DNA of 64,000 nucleotides. Source: Phoronis australis. Taxonomy: Eukaryota > Phoronida > Phoronidae. Numbering within the stretch: position 1 is the first letter of the stretch; every line of letters begins with the position of its first letter. The stretch covers positions 195,282-259,281 of the forward strand of contig NMRA01000258.1 in the NCBI GenBank assembly GCA_002633005.1. Direction: 5' to 3'. This document shows, piece after piece, positions 10,694 to 21,878 of this stretch. A program made the position numbers and the translations under genes. The notes beneath the pieces were generated by a model. The model saw only the letters and a program-made list of their open reading frames with translations. It ran no database searches and was not told the DNA's origin.

Positions 10694-11200
10694 GTTGACT
10701 GACTAGTAAATGAAAGCAAACGACGACGTAACTTAACACAACCGAGGTAGAGCAATGACTGACTCGGCAGCTCTCACAGTCAGACTATATGAAAAGAAAT
10801 TGGCGCGAAATGCTTGCCTCCTAAAACGTCACTTCCGGAGTAGCGGACGAGCAATTAGCAAAATTACGAAAAGCTGTAATTAAGTGGAAAATATGTCTAG
10901 GATAACCAACCAAACTTATTTTAGCTCAAAATGACATGAAAAAAAGTTGTCTTCGCCTTTAAGTTACCCATAAAAAGTGGTCTCAAAATGCATCATCCAT
11001 AACGGATCTGTTTGTCGGGACTCAGAGTCACGTAAAACGATCCATTTCCGGTGGCAAAACTACTTCATGATAACATTTATACAGTGTTTTCTTGGTAACA
11101 AAGTAATTGTTCGTGCAGGAGTCAACCTAACAGGGTCCGTTTTGAATAATGCTTTTTTGTAGCTTGTAACGACCACGCTTTGTTTGTATGCTATATTTAG

Positions 11201-11445
11201 GTATGCCAGTATATTGCCACCTCGTGACACCTTTTGGCTTGGACTGACAGATGAAGATGCATCTGATGCGAGGCAGTACACTTGGTCTGACGGCTCGTGG
11301 CTGACTAGTTTCGCGCTCTGGGATGACTTTCATCCTTCGAGCGATGAACTAAGACACGTCGTAATAAAGGTCGGCACTGATTTAAAATGGCGCCGTAATG
11401 CTGGTGAAGATCATCACGGTATCATTTGTGAAAAAGATGCTATCG
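11201..11445 (+). CDS. Gene A: CTLD, second half
   Basis: The exon starts after GCTATATTTAG (phase 2) and ends at GTAAGC (phase 1); 245 nt. It completes the C-type lectin-like domain: DTFWLGLTDED (the WIGL-type core), YTWSDGSWL, ALWDDFHP, RHVVIKV and HHGIICE (the final Cys). The two inner Cys of the canonical second disulfide are missing: the position before VVI is His and the one about eight residues before IICE is not Cys. Neither EPN/QPD nor WND calcium-ligand motifs are present. A protein ligand, or a structural role, is therefore likelier than Ca-dependent sugar binding. Confidence 0.88.
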
Positions 11446-11949
11446 GTAAGCCAAGAGATTTATATTTGAACACAGTTCATTTCGCCTCGTTTCGGCCTAA
11501 GGCACGGCATTAACTACGGTGCCATGGGTTCATTATACACCTGTGACGCAGTGTGCTTGCATGTGGTCACAAGTAGTGGAAGAGAAACTTTTAAAGCGAC
11601 TATAAGGCTCCTTTTCTGAAAAAATAACATATTTTGATTTTTAAAAAGTACTTACCGATAGGAAATCGGTTTCAAAATATTCATTAGTTACAAGCTACGT
11701 GAAATCTCTGCTTTTGGAAAGTTATTGCTTGGGACTAGATTGTAAAATCGGGCTCGTTATGAAGTGTCATTTAATGCGTTGAACATGTACTCGAGCAATG
11801 GCGAAATGACATCTCTTTGTAAGGTCTAAAATCATTTAGCATCCGAGTAAGGAACAAGTTGAAACCAATTATATAAGGTACTACTTTTTGGACGCAATGA
11901 AGATTCAATGCATTTCTTGTTGTTATGATACGAATGGAGCAGGATCGCT

Positions 11950-12292
11950 ACTAAAAGTGTTGGAACCACACATCTAGTGTAGTGTTGGATAACCACCGCT
12001 AGTATAGCGTTGGTATACAACGGCTACTATTATAGTGTTCGAGGACCACTGCTAGTATAGTGTTGAAACACTACCGCTGGTATAATGTAAGAATACCACC
12101 GCTAGTATAGAGTTGAAACACTACCGCTGGTATAATGTATGAATACCACCGCTAGTATAGTGTTGAAACACTACCGCTGGTATAATGTAAGAATACCACC
12201 GCTAGTATAGAGTTGGAGCACAACCAATAGTATTATGTGTTGAACACAACCGACAGTATTATGTATTGGAGCACAACCGATAGATTAAGTGT
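11950..12292. repeat. Minisatellite of about 30-bp units
   Basis: About eleven diverged units of the type ACCACCGCTAGTATAGTGTT and AACACTACCGCTGGTATAAT. In the middle the units alternate as a higher-order repeat of about 59 bp. It lies 60 bp before the WSC exon. Confidence 0.85.
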
Positions 12293-12354
12293 TAAAATAA
12301 GGAATCTTTGTAGTGGCTTTTACTGATCTTGTGTCCCCCCGTTTTTATTTTAAG

Positions 12355-12588
12355 TTCTCCCGGCATGTTATGGTCACTGGTCGTATGGTTCCATGGTAAT
12401 CTATCAAAACGTGACGCAGCAACAGTGTCGTCGGACGTGTAAACAACGAGGCTACTTGTTTGCCGGATTTCGGGACGAAGAGAATTGCCGCTGCACAAAT
12501 TACCTGGGTGTCTATAATTCGAGGAAAAGGTCGGAATGTAACACGTGTCAAGGACAATTCTGCTACTCTTGGATTTTGCTTGCTAAAG
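12355..12588 (+). CDS. Gene A: WSC domain exon
   Basis: 78 codons, starting after TTTATTTTAAG (12354) and ending at a weak GTTTGG donor (12589); phase 1 at both ends. It encodes a WSC module with eight Cys in the expected order: ACYGHWSYG, QQCRRTCKQRGYLFAGF, ENCRCTNY, ECNTCQ, FCYSW. The C...C...GY..AG....CRC pattern is diagnostic of WSC domains, which are found in Kremen, fungal wall sensors and some invertebrate receptors and are thought to bind carbohydrate. It follows the CTLD and precedes the mucin stalk. I could not find a WSC exon in gene B. Confidence 0.85.
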
Positions 12589-12639
12589 GTTTGGCAACGC
12601 CACTTTACCTTCCTGTGATCAGATTTTAACATTTATTCT

Positions 12640-14320
12640 TCTAAGCATACATATTCATGATAATATTTCTCAAGTCATGTTTTACATGTCAATCAAGATA
12701 ATGATTCAGACACTCAGGGCGCGTGAACAAGTAAATACAACAATTGCCCTCCATCTTTGTCCAACAAAGAGGGGCTGCCAGCAAAAGATGGTTTTACGAT
12801 ATCCTTTGATAGAGTGAATGAAGAAAAGTACATATCATTGATAAAAACTTGTCTCAGAGCACATGATCAACTGAATATACGCCTTCATAAACAAGCTCAA
12901 AGTAAAAATCACCATTAAAACATCCCGCAAATGTTTTAAACTAAATTGGAAAATATGCGGGTGACAGCGCACGCGACCTACGGAAACATGACGTCATTAA
13001 TACAAATACACGTTCCATTGGATTACACTGTGGACACTGAAATGCATTTAAATGATAATTTTTCCACTATCAGTTGCGATATGAAATAGCTTACCGGAGC
13101 ACCTAGTCTTGTTAATGAACATAAGAGGAAAATTTGTGGTTCCTGTTGGAATTGTTTGAATGAAGCCTATCGTCCCAGTGACCTCGCTCAAAAGACTTGA
13201 TATCGCAGGTATATTGCTGCTTGCAACTGCTCACGTGTTCAACCAGACCCATTTTGAGTATGGCCCCATGTGGTAACATGAAATATCGTGTAAAATCTTG
13301 CGGGGCGGTCGTAAGAGTAATTATGATGGACGGAGCTTGAATTACCCGTTAAAAGCACGAATTCCTGGAGGAGTGTGTGTCAACATTGCGTGGAAAAGAA
13401 AAGTTTGACACATAAACTGTGGTTGACATGAAAACTCTGGCTGCTGGAAAAGTAATGACTTGATGAATACTTGGTATAGATGTCGAGCAATATGGGAAAC
13501 CGCTGTAACGTGACCGTTCGATAAAGAAAAAGTGAAATTAATATTGGCACTCTATCAGTATTACGACAAAGTCTGCATAGCCCAATGGTGGTTTTACCGA
13601 GCTTCCCCTGCTATTCTTAGAAACATGGCTACGGGTAATGTGAGCAAATCATCCGAATTTGCAAAACAATTAAATTGTTTGATAATGAATTTCGTCCACA
13701 CACCCTTGGTCTATTTGATTTATTCACTGTTTTACACAGGTCCTTGGGAACGTAGAAATATAAAAAATGTGGGAAAAGACAAACTTGACTTCATTTAATT
13801 CATTCACCCAAGGTTGCAAGTTCTTCCACATACACAGCCCGCAGCAGATGCATTAAAATCTCCACTGTATAAAAATGCTATGTCTCATTAAAACTGTGAA
13901 TATTTGAATTTGTAGCAAGCGCCACCTAGTGAATTCCTGTAGAGATTTGTATACAGCTATAGTCAGGAAAATTTGTAAATAAATTGCGGTTTTAAAGAAA
14001 ACACCACAACTGATGAACTTAAAAGAGTGTGCCATGTAAAACACCATAGTAATTCCAAATTTTACGCAATCGTTATTTGATAGTGAAATGAACAGATAAT
14101 AAAAACTATGTCTTGTTTAGTAGGGTAACGATGAATTATTACCACATTCATTTACATAAATATAGTCTCTCAAAACGAGATTTTCGCGAGATTGTAAAGG
14201 TTACTGGTTCTCGGGTGGTGTCCTGCACATCGAAGAACCCGGGGTTGTTTATAAATTAGCATTTCATTTGATATGCATCTTTAAGCCATCAGATCCCCAA
14301 TAAGATATCGCCCCAGATGC
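12640..14320. other. Gene A intron, no recognisable feature
   Basis: First part of the 7.5-kb intron between the WSC and mucin exons. Only short random frames. It contains TCACTAGGTGGCGCTTG on the minus strand at about 13917-13933, which resembles a CTCF core motif but was not accepted as a site. Confidence 0.5.
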
Positions 14321-14324
14321 TTAA

Positions 14325-15897
14325 AGGAGAATGCCACCCGATTTAATTAGTCTTTTTACCGTCTTAATCGGTCCATATCCTCATTGCCTCGCATACATAT
14401 GACCTTACCTTGCCGAGAGGTGTCGCGTTAACCTGTGAGGAAGGTGAGAAACGACGCAGCGACGTCTGTGGTTCATTTGCAGCGTGAATGCCGCAATGTT
14501 GCGTTGCATCTTTCCCGCTTGTCCGAACTATGCAACAGAGGAGGAAAGCGGGTATATCGTTTTTTCGACTTCGAGTCCGAAATACTTAGGAAGTGGCTCG
14601 CGGTAGTGAAGAATGAAAACTACGCTGTAAATAGCAAGTATGAGGCCGTGAGGCTGTCGTCGACAGTCGGCGTCTGACGCAAATGCCGGCTTACCAAATA
14701 AATATCCATACGTTCTGTTGCCTTCTACGGCGCTTCTCTAGTATTTCTTCATCACTGTATTACGTTTCGAACTGATAGCCTGTGAAACTTCACGATCCAC
14801 CTGCGAAGTCTTCGTCGGATGAGCTCTTGTCTAAATCAGGATTGCGAGTTGCCATGTTGACTGAGCGTTCTCTTTCAAAATGAATTATTCTCACCCTAAC
14901 CAATACTCAAGTGAAACTGAAACAAAGTCTGTCTCATTAGATACAATTTGTAATGTCTTTGGAGTGTTCGTGAATGCAATGATTTGAGAAGCCAGCAATG
15001 AATAAATCACTGCGTCACGGGTTTTAGGTGCAATAAAACTAACTGACCGGACACCGAGGCCGTGTGACCGCATGTTAATTCAGTGTTTGCTGACAGAAAT
15101 GCTGTGAAACAATAACTCAATTTTCTATCCCACAGCCAAGTGTTAGGGGAATCTTTATTTACATATACGGTTCTGTGGCCAAAAAGGAACCTGAATTCGC
15201 AGCCCCCGACGAGTAAGTAGAATTGCAGTTTCGTGGCTAATTCACCAACATAATCACGTGCACATTACTTTTTTGCCTCACTAGTACAGTATTTTCTTGA
15301 CTGAAAGTTTTAGTTTCCAACTTTGGCTGGTTTATGTTCGTGATGTCTTCAGTCCGGCCGCGTCGGGACTGATCGGGTTCCGAGCCACTGGCCGGGATAA
15401 CAAGCGTTTTGTTTGTTTAGAACTCAAAACATCACAATTCTAGACAACACAGATCTAGGCTCTCCTGTCTGTATTTCACGGAAGAATACTTCGAATTTAT
15501 CTCCGAACAGACCCCAAACTCCTGCTAAGGACCTTGGTAAATTGGCCTGCCGAACTTTGTAGGCTACGCTGTGTCCAAATACCAGTAAATCCATAACAGC
15601 GAAAAAAACAAAATGAACACGTTTTTATAAGAACCCAGTGTATTTTTAAGGGTTTTACATCGAAGTTTGATGATTTATTGGTGTTTAATGATGAATTCAA
15701 GCGATAAGCTGTCACCAGTAAACCGTGTTGTGAACTGCTGAACAGATTGCGTGTGAAACCAATTACGTCATTGGATAATTTTAACACCTCCGTCAGCCGT
15801 CAGGTGTCAGGTAACGCAACCGAACGTGGCGCCAGTAGAACTACTCGATCTAAATTGATACAAAATAGATGATTGTTATTTGGGTGGCATGCTCCTT
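14325..15897. mobile_element. Second Kolobok-like element
   Basis: The left end, AGGAGAATGCCACCC, is preceded by TTAA (14321-14324). The right end is its inverted copy (GGGTGGCATGCTCCT) followed by TTGA, a one-base variant of TTAA. The element contains a degraded THAP-like frame at its left side. A segment near its right end (about 15690-15810) is repeated in inverted orientation at about 35370-35490. It starts with AGG like the element at 9819. Confidence 0.6.
14488..14680 (+). pseudogene. Degenerate THAP domain
   Basis: MPQCCVA begins at the ATG at 14488. After a frame change the sequence gives CNRGGKRVYRFFDFESEILR and then KWLAVVKNENY, matching the THAP pattern M..CC...GC.N followed by FYRFP...LR..W...V. 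The terminal C..HF pair is not readable. It is most likely the DNA-binding part of the second Kolobok-like element. Confidence 0.45.
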
Positions 15898-17494
15898 TGA
15901 AGTTGGTGCAATACTTTCTCAGCCGGTCGTACCGCCTCAGTTGCGAGATGAAGTGAGGCACTTCTAGCGTGAACCACTTCGTCTACTTAGGTCTAGATTC
16001 GATATATCATTATTATTTGTTTTCAATTATAAGCACTTGTTCTTTCTTCTGAATTTGTGCCACGAAATAGTGCCAGAAGTTATCCATTTACGGCATGCTT
16101 TCACACACCATAAAATGTAACAATTTCTTAAAATGTAACAACTGTTCCATTTTAAGTCTTTGTTACATGTTACGTTGGTAAGCCCCTCCTAAAATGCAAC
16201 AAGTTTTTACATTTTCGTAATTGTTATATTTTACGTCGAATGTACTACCAAGACATGTTCCATTGTTACATTTTAGTAAACCAACGTCACATCACAAAGT
16301 AAATAACCAAACTCATGAACAAGTGGTATATGACACATCCGGGAATATTCAAGTATTTTTGGAAGAGGAGTACCGCTTGAAAATTTGGATATCTTCAGGT
16401 ACCCATTTAGAGAGTGGGCTCCGACAAAAAGTGACCCATTTATCAAGTAATTTTAGTTAAAAATTCACATTTTCGCTCAGTTCTTTTCAAGAATTTCAGA
16501 AAAGCTACTCTTTTATATAGTACTTTATCGGAAACGGCTCCATTTCGGGGAGTATTTTTTGCTGTGATAAAAAACCTTTTGGGCGGTACTTTTCGTATAC
16601 CTGTTTTATGGGAATGCCATCCGGGTTGTCACGGCATGAATTTGGCTAACCATTATCATTTTAGTAGCAGTATTACTAAAGCGAGTGCTGTTACAAAAGG
16701 ATTTAAAGGGTTGCTGAGTTCAACCTTAACGATATTGTGAAAAACGTCTTGGCAGCTGTGGATGCAGAGTAGCCCTACTTTTTGGAAACGAGGATGTTGA
16801 GATAAACAAAAATCTTTAGATGTGCGCCAACTTCAAAAATTGATAATTTCTTAACGATCGGCAAGCTCGGCATTGTTTGTAATACAACTATATCATTCTG
16901 TAGTTTGCCGCGAAGAGCTGAATTCAGGCTGTAATATTTTACATGCGACTTACATGTAAACCTGAAGATACCTGCCGTGTTATCATTTTTGTCTCTTGTT
17001 GAAAACAAAGCTGCTTTTCAAAGAACTGAGGCTCATTCCACGATGATGTGTAAGTTCAAAAATTGCTTTGAACTCTGGGGGCAGGCCATTTTCAAGAACT
17101 GATGACTGGTCAGCTATGGCTGCTTACCTGGTAACGGACATACAAAACACGCAACAATTTTATGTGGAACTGGTCCATACATTGTTTAAAGAACAAAGTC
17201 AGGGATTTGAACTACGTTTCGTTGAAAGTGAGTTGTATGGAACAAAAACAGATAACGTCGAAGTCAGCGATAGTGTTTGATATAAGCTTATTATGCGATG
17301 TAGCAAAAGGATTTTAACCAAATTCCCTTTACAACCACTAAATAAATGTTACTGACACTGAGCTGCGACACAACAAATGGCGCCTCGTGAGACACGTGTC
17401 TTCACGTCTATTCTATCCAATATCTGTCAAAATTTATACTAAAGACAAACGAACATTGATAAAATAACCAGTTTAATATATATAGATTATTACT
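15898..17494. other. Gene A intron
   Basis: No exon recognised. It holds the TAAAATGTAACAA repeats at 16.1 kb. The remaining open frames lack domain motifs and have no counterpart in gene B. Confidence 0.45.
16113..16285. repeat. TAAAATGTAACA repeat cluster, left copy
   Basis: Several copies of AAAATGTAACA and its reverse complement TGTTACATTTTA occur in both orientations within 170 bp. The same motif cluster recurs at 19945-20085, so the pair brackets the foldback element. Confidence 0.6.
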
Positions 17495-17519
17495 TGGCGA
17501 AGTCTTCATCCCCCGTTAA

Positions 17520-17610
17520 CTAGAGCCCGAGTGGATTTTGGAGAATTATCACCCGAGGGGCGTTAGCCCCGAGGGTGATAATTCTACAAAATCCACGAGG
17601 GCTCTAGATA
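17520..17610. repeat. Hairpin with about 40-bp stem and short loop
   Basis: TAGAGCCCGAGTGGATTTTG with GAGAATTATCACCCGAGGGG pairs, after a loop CGTTAGC, with the reverse-complementary run ending GGGCTCTAGA. Half-copies occur at about 4078-4118 and 19100-19143. It caps the left end of the foldback element and may be a separate MITE. Confidence 0.8.
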
Positions 17611-18189
17611 AGAGGGATATCGACTGAGAACATGTATTAATCTATTGATACCACATACTGAACGAGAAACATTGCAATGAATCGATCTACCTTTCTCGAC
17701 TCGCCTCGGCTTTGTAACTACTTTCTATGTCAGAGTCCAGGGGTCGTAGGTTGTGACCTTTTAGGAAAAGCTGAGCTATTTTTTGTCAAATAATGGTTTT
17801 ACTCAGAATCAATTGAAAATTTAATAAAATAGAAATAAAGTGAACCTATAAATTAAGGTTTGGCAACTATTTTAGCTTGCTACACATTTTATCACGCTAA
17901 GCTTCGACCGGGAAAATATCGTCTGCTAAAATAGGTTACCACTCGTAACTTAGTATAATGCTCAAGTCAAAGGATCTCGACCACACGATACCCGCATTCA
18001 AACTGGAGATCGGTGATTTACAAGTTAGAGAACATGAGAGAAAAATTTCACTGAATTAAAATACTGTTCTTATGGAAATTTTGCGTCTTATTTTTCATAC
18101 TGTATAAATGTCGGTACAATGCCCTTTGCTGAACATGCGATTGCTGCGCGTTCTCGTTTAAGTATTCTATTTTCACGTTCGATGACATC

Positions 18190-18265
18190 AGCTGCTGAGT
18201 GGTGTAGTGGTGAAGTCGGCGACTCGAAACTTTGAGGCCTGGTTCGAAACCGGCCTCGGTTACCC
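18190..18265 (+). repeat. tRNA-like module, left foldback arm
   Basis: AGTGGTGTAGTGGTGAAG (A box) and GGTTCGAAACC (perfect B-box consensus) lie about 35 bp apart, as in tRNA genes. The acceptor stem does not close. It is directed towards the centre of the foldback element, opposite to the copy at 18.48 kb. Confidence 0.72.
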
Positions 18266-18269
18266 GCCA

Positions 18270-18470
18270 AAATGTTATCTCACTAGTGAGATAACTACAC
18301 GGTTTTATACCACAATATTAGCCTCGAATGGCAGATACAACCGTGTAATAACCCAAAATGTTATCTCACTAGTGAGATAACTACACGGTTTTATACCAAA
18401 ATATTAGCCTCGAATGGCAGATACAACCGTGTAATAACCCATAAAGTTATCTCACTAGTAAGATAACATT
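18270..18470. repeat. Central 86-bp tandem array with ACTAGT palindromes
   Basis: Three palindromes of the type TTATCTCACTAGTGAGATAA start at 18274, 18360 and 18446, exactly 86 bp apart; the third has one substitution. Between them ACGGTTTTATACCA and GCAGATACAACCGTGTAATAA recur. The array forms the loop of the foldback element. Confidence 0.9.
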
Positions 18471-18480
18471 TTGCCGGGAA

Positions 18481-18552
18481 ACCGAGGCCGGTTTCGAACC
18501 CGGGTCTTAAAGTTTCGAGTTGCCGACTTTACCACTACACCACGCAGCGACT
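18481..18552 (-). repeat. tRNA-like module, right foldback arm
   Basis: The reverse strand reads TCGCTGCGTGGTGTAGTGG, TAAAGTCGGC, then CCCGGGTTCGAAACC: intact A and B boxes at tRNA spacing. It mirrors the left-arm copy. Confidence 0.72.
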
Positions 18553-19165
18553 GACGTCATCGAACGTGAAAATAGAATACTTAAATGAGCACGCGCAACA
18601 ATCGCATGTTCAACAAAGGGCATTGCACCGACATTTATACGCTATGAAAAATAATATGCATAATTTCCATAAAAACGATATTTTAATTCAGTGAAATTTT
18701 TCTCTCGTGTTCTCTCACTTGTAAATCACCGATTTCCAATTTGAATACGGGTATCGTGTCGTCGGGATCCTTTGACTTGAGCATTATACTCAGTTTCTAG
18801 TGGTGAGTGGTAACCTACTTTAGCAGACGATATTTTCCAGGTCGAAGCTTAGCGTGTTAAAATGTGTAGTAAGCTATAATAGTTGCTAAACCTTAGTTTA
18901 TAGATTCACTTTATTTCTATTTTGTTCAAATTTTCAATTGGTTCTGAGTAAAAGGATTATTTGACAAAATAGCTCGGCTTTTCTTAAAAGGTCACGACCT
19001 CCGACCCCGGCCTCTGACAGAGAAAGTAGGTACAAAGCCGAGGCGAGTCGAGAAAGGTAGATCGATTCATTGCACGTTAAGTATGTGGTATAAATACGCC
19101 CCTCGGGCGATAATTCTCCAAAATCCACTCGGGCTCTAGATAAAGACTTCGCCATGTAATAATCT

Positions 19166-20121
19166 ATATGTATTTGCCATCCGACGCAAATATTGTGGTA
19201 TAAAGATATTTTATCTTTAAAAAAATATAGAACGAGAAATTGCATGTTTTTGTAGCCCGCGGGAATGGTGCGCTTCATAAGAAACTTGTCTCATACAGCG
19301 GTGAGATGTACTTCGTGAATAGATTTTTACAGCTACATGTAGGACTGTAGACAGAATAGAACCCGTCGGTATCAGAGACTTTGATCTTGCTCCTTTTGTG
19401 TGGAACAGGGCAATTATCGCATTACCCATGACTTTAGGGCAACGGAAAACTGGCTGGAATAAGTCAAACTATGGGGTGGTTTTTCTATCAAATTGGGTTC
19501 CAAAATGAATACTCAATGAAAAATTTTATTGTGGCTGCTTTTTCCCAAAGAAATGCGATAAATATTATCCAAAATACGATGTTATTGTTTCTGTTGTGCT
19601 TACCAAGGGAAGCCTGTATACTGTAATGCCGGATACACACTTGGTTTACGACCTGTGAGCGCTAAGAAAAGATTGCAAGAACGCTTCAACAATAACAAAC
19701 TTGTTACCTGATACTGAAACTCTTTTCGTCTGGAGTTAAAACTGTGGGGGTATGTTTTCGAGTATACCAAGAAACCATTCATGTTAAAAACAATAGAAAG
19801 CACGTGGGGACGCATTTATCAATTCGAGCTGGAACATTTGACAAGATATCATTCAACAATCCAAGAAAGAAGTCGTTAAGTGTGTGAACCGTTTTCTTCC
19901 GTGTGACAAATACCATGCAAACTCATGAAATATGACGTCGCTTGCGTAAAATGTAACAATGTTACTTAACTTATAAAAATGCATAAAATGTAACAACAAG
20001 CTACTTTTTTGGAGAGGCCTAGCAACTTAAACTGTAACAATGACGTAAAATGTAACAGTTACATTTACAAAATTGTTACCTTTCACGGCGTATCAATGCT
20101 TTCGTGTAATGTCACTTTCAG
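19166..20121. other. Gene A intron end
   Basis: No exon recognised. The TAAAATGTAACA cluster at 19945-20085 lies just before the mucin exon acceptor. Confidence 0.5.
19945..20085. repeat. TAAAATGTAACA repeat cluster, right copy
   Basis: Four copies of the GTAAAATGTAACA-type motif plus inverted forms within 140 bp, matching the cluster at 16113-16285. Confidence 0.6.
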
Positions 20122-21270
20122 ACAACATGTTTGACAGCAGTAAGCCGGCTACATCAAGTTCCACAAATGCCATATTAACTACTTTTCCAGCGACTTTGGA
20201 CATTGCTTCAAACGCAACGCAAGTAACAACCACCACATTTTCAACAAGCCCACTGGAAACAACAGAAAGTTTAATGGACAATCAAACGACGGTATCAGTA
20301 ACTACGGAAACGCCCACCACATTTTCGACCATTTCACTTGAAACAACAGAAAGGTCCATAAGCAATCATACGACGAGACCTCAAGCTACGCAAACAACTG
20401 TCACGTATTCGAACGGCTTACCACAAACAACTGGAAGTGCTACCAACAGTCAATCGATAAGACCAGAGACTGTAGACACGACCACTACATTTCCGATTAG
20501 TTCACCGGAACATCCTATCACCAACCATACGACGAACCAGGAAACTACACTAACGACCACTAAATTGTCGACTAGTTCACCGGAACTAACTGAACGCTTT
20601 ACCATGAACGAAACGTCGAGAGAGGACAATCCGAGAGAGACCACATTTTCAAGTGCAAGTCCCATTAGCAATGATACGACGAGACCTCAAACTGCAGAAA
20701 AGACCACTACGTATTCGACTGGCTTACCACAAACAACTGGAAGTGTCACCACCAGACAAGAGACCGTAGTTACGACCACTACATTTTCGACTAATTCACG
20801 TAAATATTCTATCACCAAACATAGGACAAGCCAGGAGATTGCATCTACGACCACCACATTTTCGATTAGTTCATCTGAAGCAGCTAAACGTGCGACCATC
20901 AGTGAAACAGCCAAAACAGGCACGAGCTCCACGTTCTCGACTAATTTATGGGAAAACCCGAACGTTAGTCAACCGACGAGGTCAAAGACTAACGAAACGA
21001 CCACTTCATTTTCGACAAATTCACCTAAATCGACAGAACGTCGTAACGCCAATGAACAAACGAAAACATTCTCCACGTCAATGAGCACGGGAACAGTGGT
21101 CAGATCCGAATTGGCCACGGCTATGACAGCATCTGAGAGCAAGACACAAACGACAGAAATTCCGACATCACCACATGATCAGATGACCAAATCTGCAGGA
21201 ACCGCTCTCGTGACCTCTACAACAACTTTACCTCCTTATGAAGTTACCCATGAACCATGCACGCAACAAA
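20122..21270 (+). CDS. Gene A: Ser/Thr-rich mucin stalk exon
   Basis: A single 383-codon exon after GTCACTTTCAG (20121) and before a consensus GTAAGT donor (21271); phase 1 at both ends. The product is dominated by Thr and Ser, with imperfect repeats of about 35 residues built on TTTFSTSSPE.TER, N(Q/H/E)T and RPQT. Several NxT sites suggest N-glycosylation on top of dense O-glycosylation. It ends PPYEVTHEPCTQQ, with one Cys. The gene B stalk exon ends PTYEKSEEPCTKD, which shows common descent even though the repeats differ. The role is probably an extended glycosylated spacer that lifts the N-terminal modules off the membrane. Confidence 0.9.
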
Positions 21271-21740
21271 GTAAGTTGAGTGCGAGGCTGGGACCTGGCG
21301 CTCATTTGTTCTATTCACAAATACCCTCATGCAGTTAATAATCTTTGTAGTTCTCATTATTTAAGTGCGAACTGCCAAATTTGAGTCGAATTTTCGGACC
21401 AATGTCACATTGAGTGTGCGATAGTTTCAAGAGAAAAGGCCAAAGGCCAAATAGTACCTTGATATCACCTTCGGAGAATATTAGTTTAATCGGATTTTAC
21501 TTTTTAACCGTTACCGATACACGTACGCAGAACTGCCGTCGCAGGAAGTGACGAATTGCATATAATGTAGGACATTTCTGACAGAAAATTGCGTTCATTT
21601 AAGCACTTTCGCTTACATTCACCAATTTCACCAAATGAGTTTTGTCAGTTGAAAGATCTCACTAAAATATAAACATTTCGCAACTCACAGCCCTGTTTGT
21701 ATTTGCTTTATTTCATTATTAATATTTTATCTTTTTAAAG

Positions 21741-21878
21741 TGAGCGAGGAATCCGGTGAAACCTCATTACATATGGCGGTAATTGAGTTTGTGCCCATAC
21801 TGCATGAGGCAACTGTCACTCACTATGGTTGCTATTTTGGTGGCGTAGCACTAGAAATAAAAAAGCATACCAATTCAG
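21741..21878 (+). CDS. Gene A: possible extra exon, unassigned
   Basis: An open segment of 46 codons between a TTTTTAAAG acceptor and a GTATTT donor, phase 1 at both ends. It encodes a hydrophobic-rich stretch (LHMAVIEFVPILHEATV, YGCYFGGVALEI) with one Cys. I see no known domain and no counterpart in gene B. Skipping it leaves the reading frame intact, so it may be a chance frame. Confidence 0.25.

Larger units (their letters stand above)
9819..10958. mobile_element. Kolobok-like DNA transposon with TTAA target duplication
   Basis: The left end begins AGGCGAAGGCAACCTTTTTT and the right end is the reverse complement of AGGCGAAGACAACTTTTTTT, giving terminal inverted repeats of about 20 bp. Both ends abut TTAA (9815-9818 and 10959-10962), the target site of Kolobok and piggyBac elements. 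Inside are a minus-strand THAP-domain reading frame and a plus-strand P2X7-like frame that point towards each other across a gap. THAP plus TTAA favours Kolobok. Frame lesions in both coding parts indicate a dead copy. It sits in the phase-2 intron that splits the gene A CTLD. Confidence 0.8.
17495..19165. repeat. Foldback element, arms of about 700-780 bp
   Basis: The left arm (about 17495-18270) and right arm (about 18475-19165) are reverse complements along their length. Matching pairs include CTCGCCTCGGCTTTGTAACTA at about 17700 with its reverse at about 19030, AGCTTCGACC at 17900 with its reverse at 18842, and the tRNA-like modules at 18.19 and 18.48 kb. The centre is a tandem array. No open frame suggests a transposase, so it is a non-autonomous foldback element. 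It lies in the WSC-mucin intron of gene A. Confidence 0.88.

Noticed and set aside
13917-13933. TCACTAGGTGGCGCTTG, similar to a CTCF core site
   Set aside because: A short match is expected by chance in 64 kb, and CTCF may be absent from the organism's lineage.
18190-18552. Functional tRNA genes
   Set aside because: A and B boxes are good, but acceptor stems do not pair and no standard anticodon arm is formed.
20450-20932. Minus-strand frames opposite the gene A mucin exon
   Set aside because: They are shadows of the Thr/Ser repeat and show no independent start, splice or domain signal.
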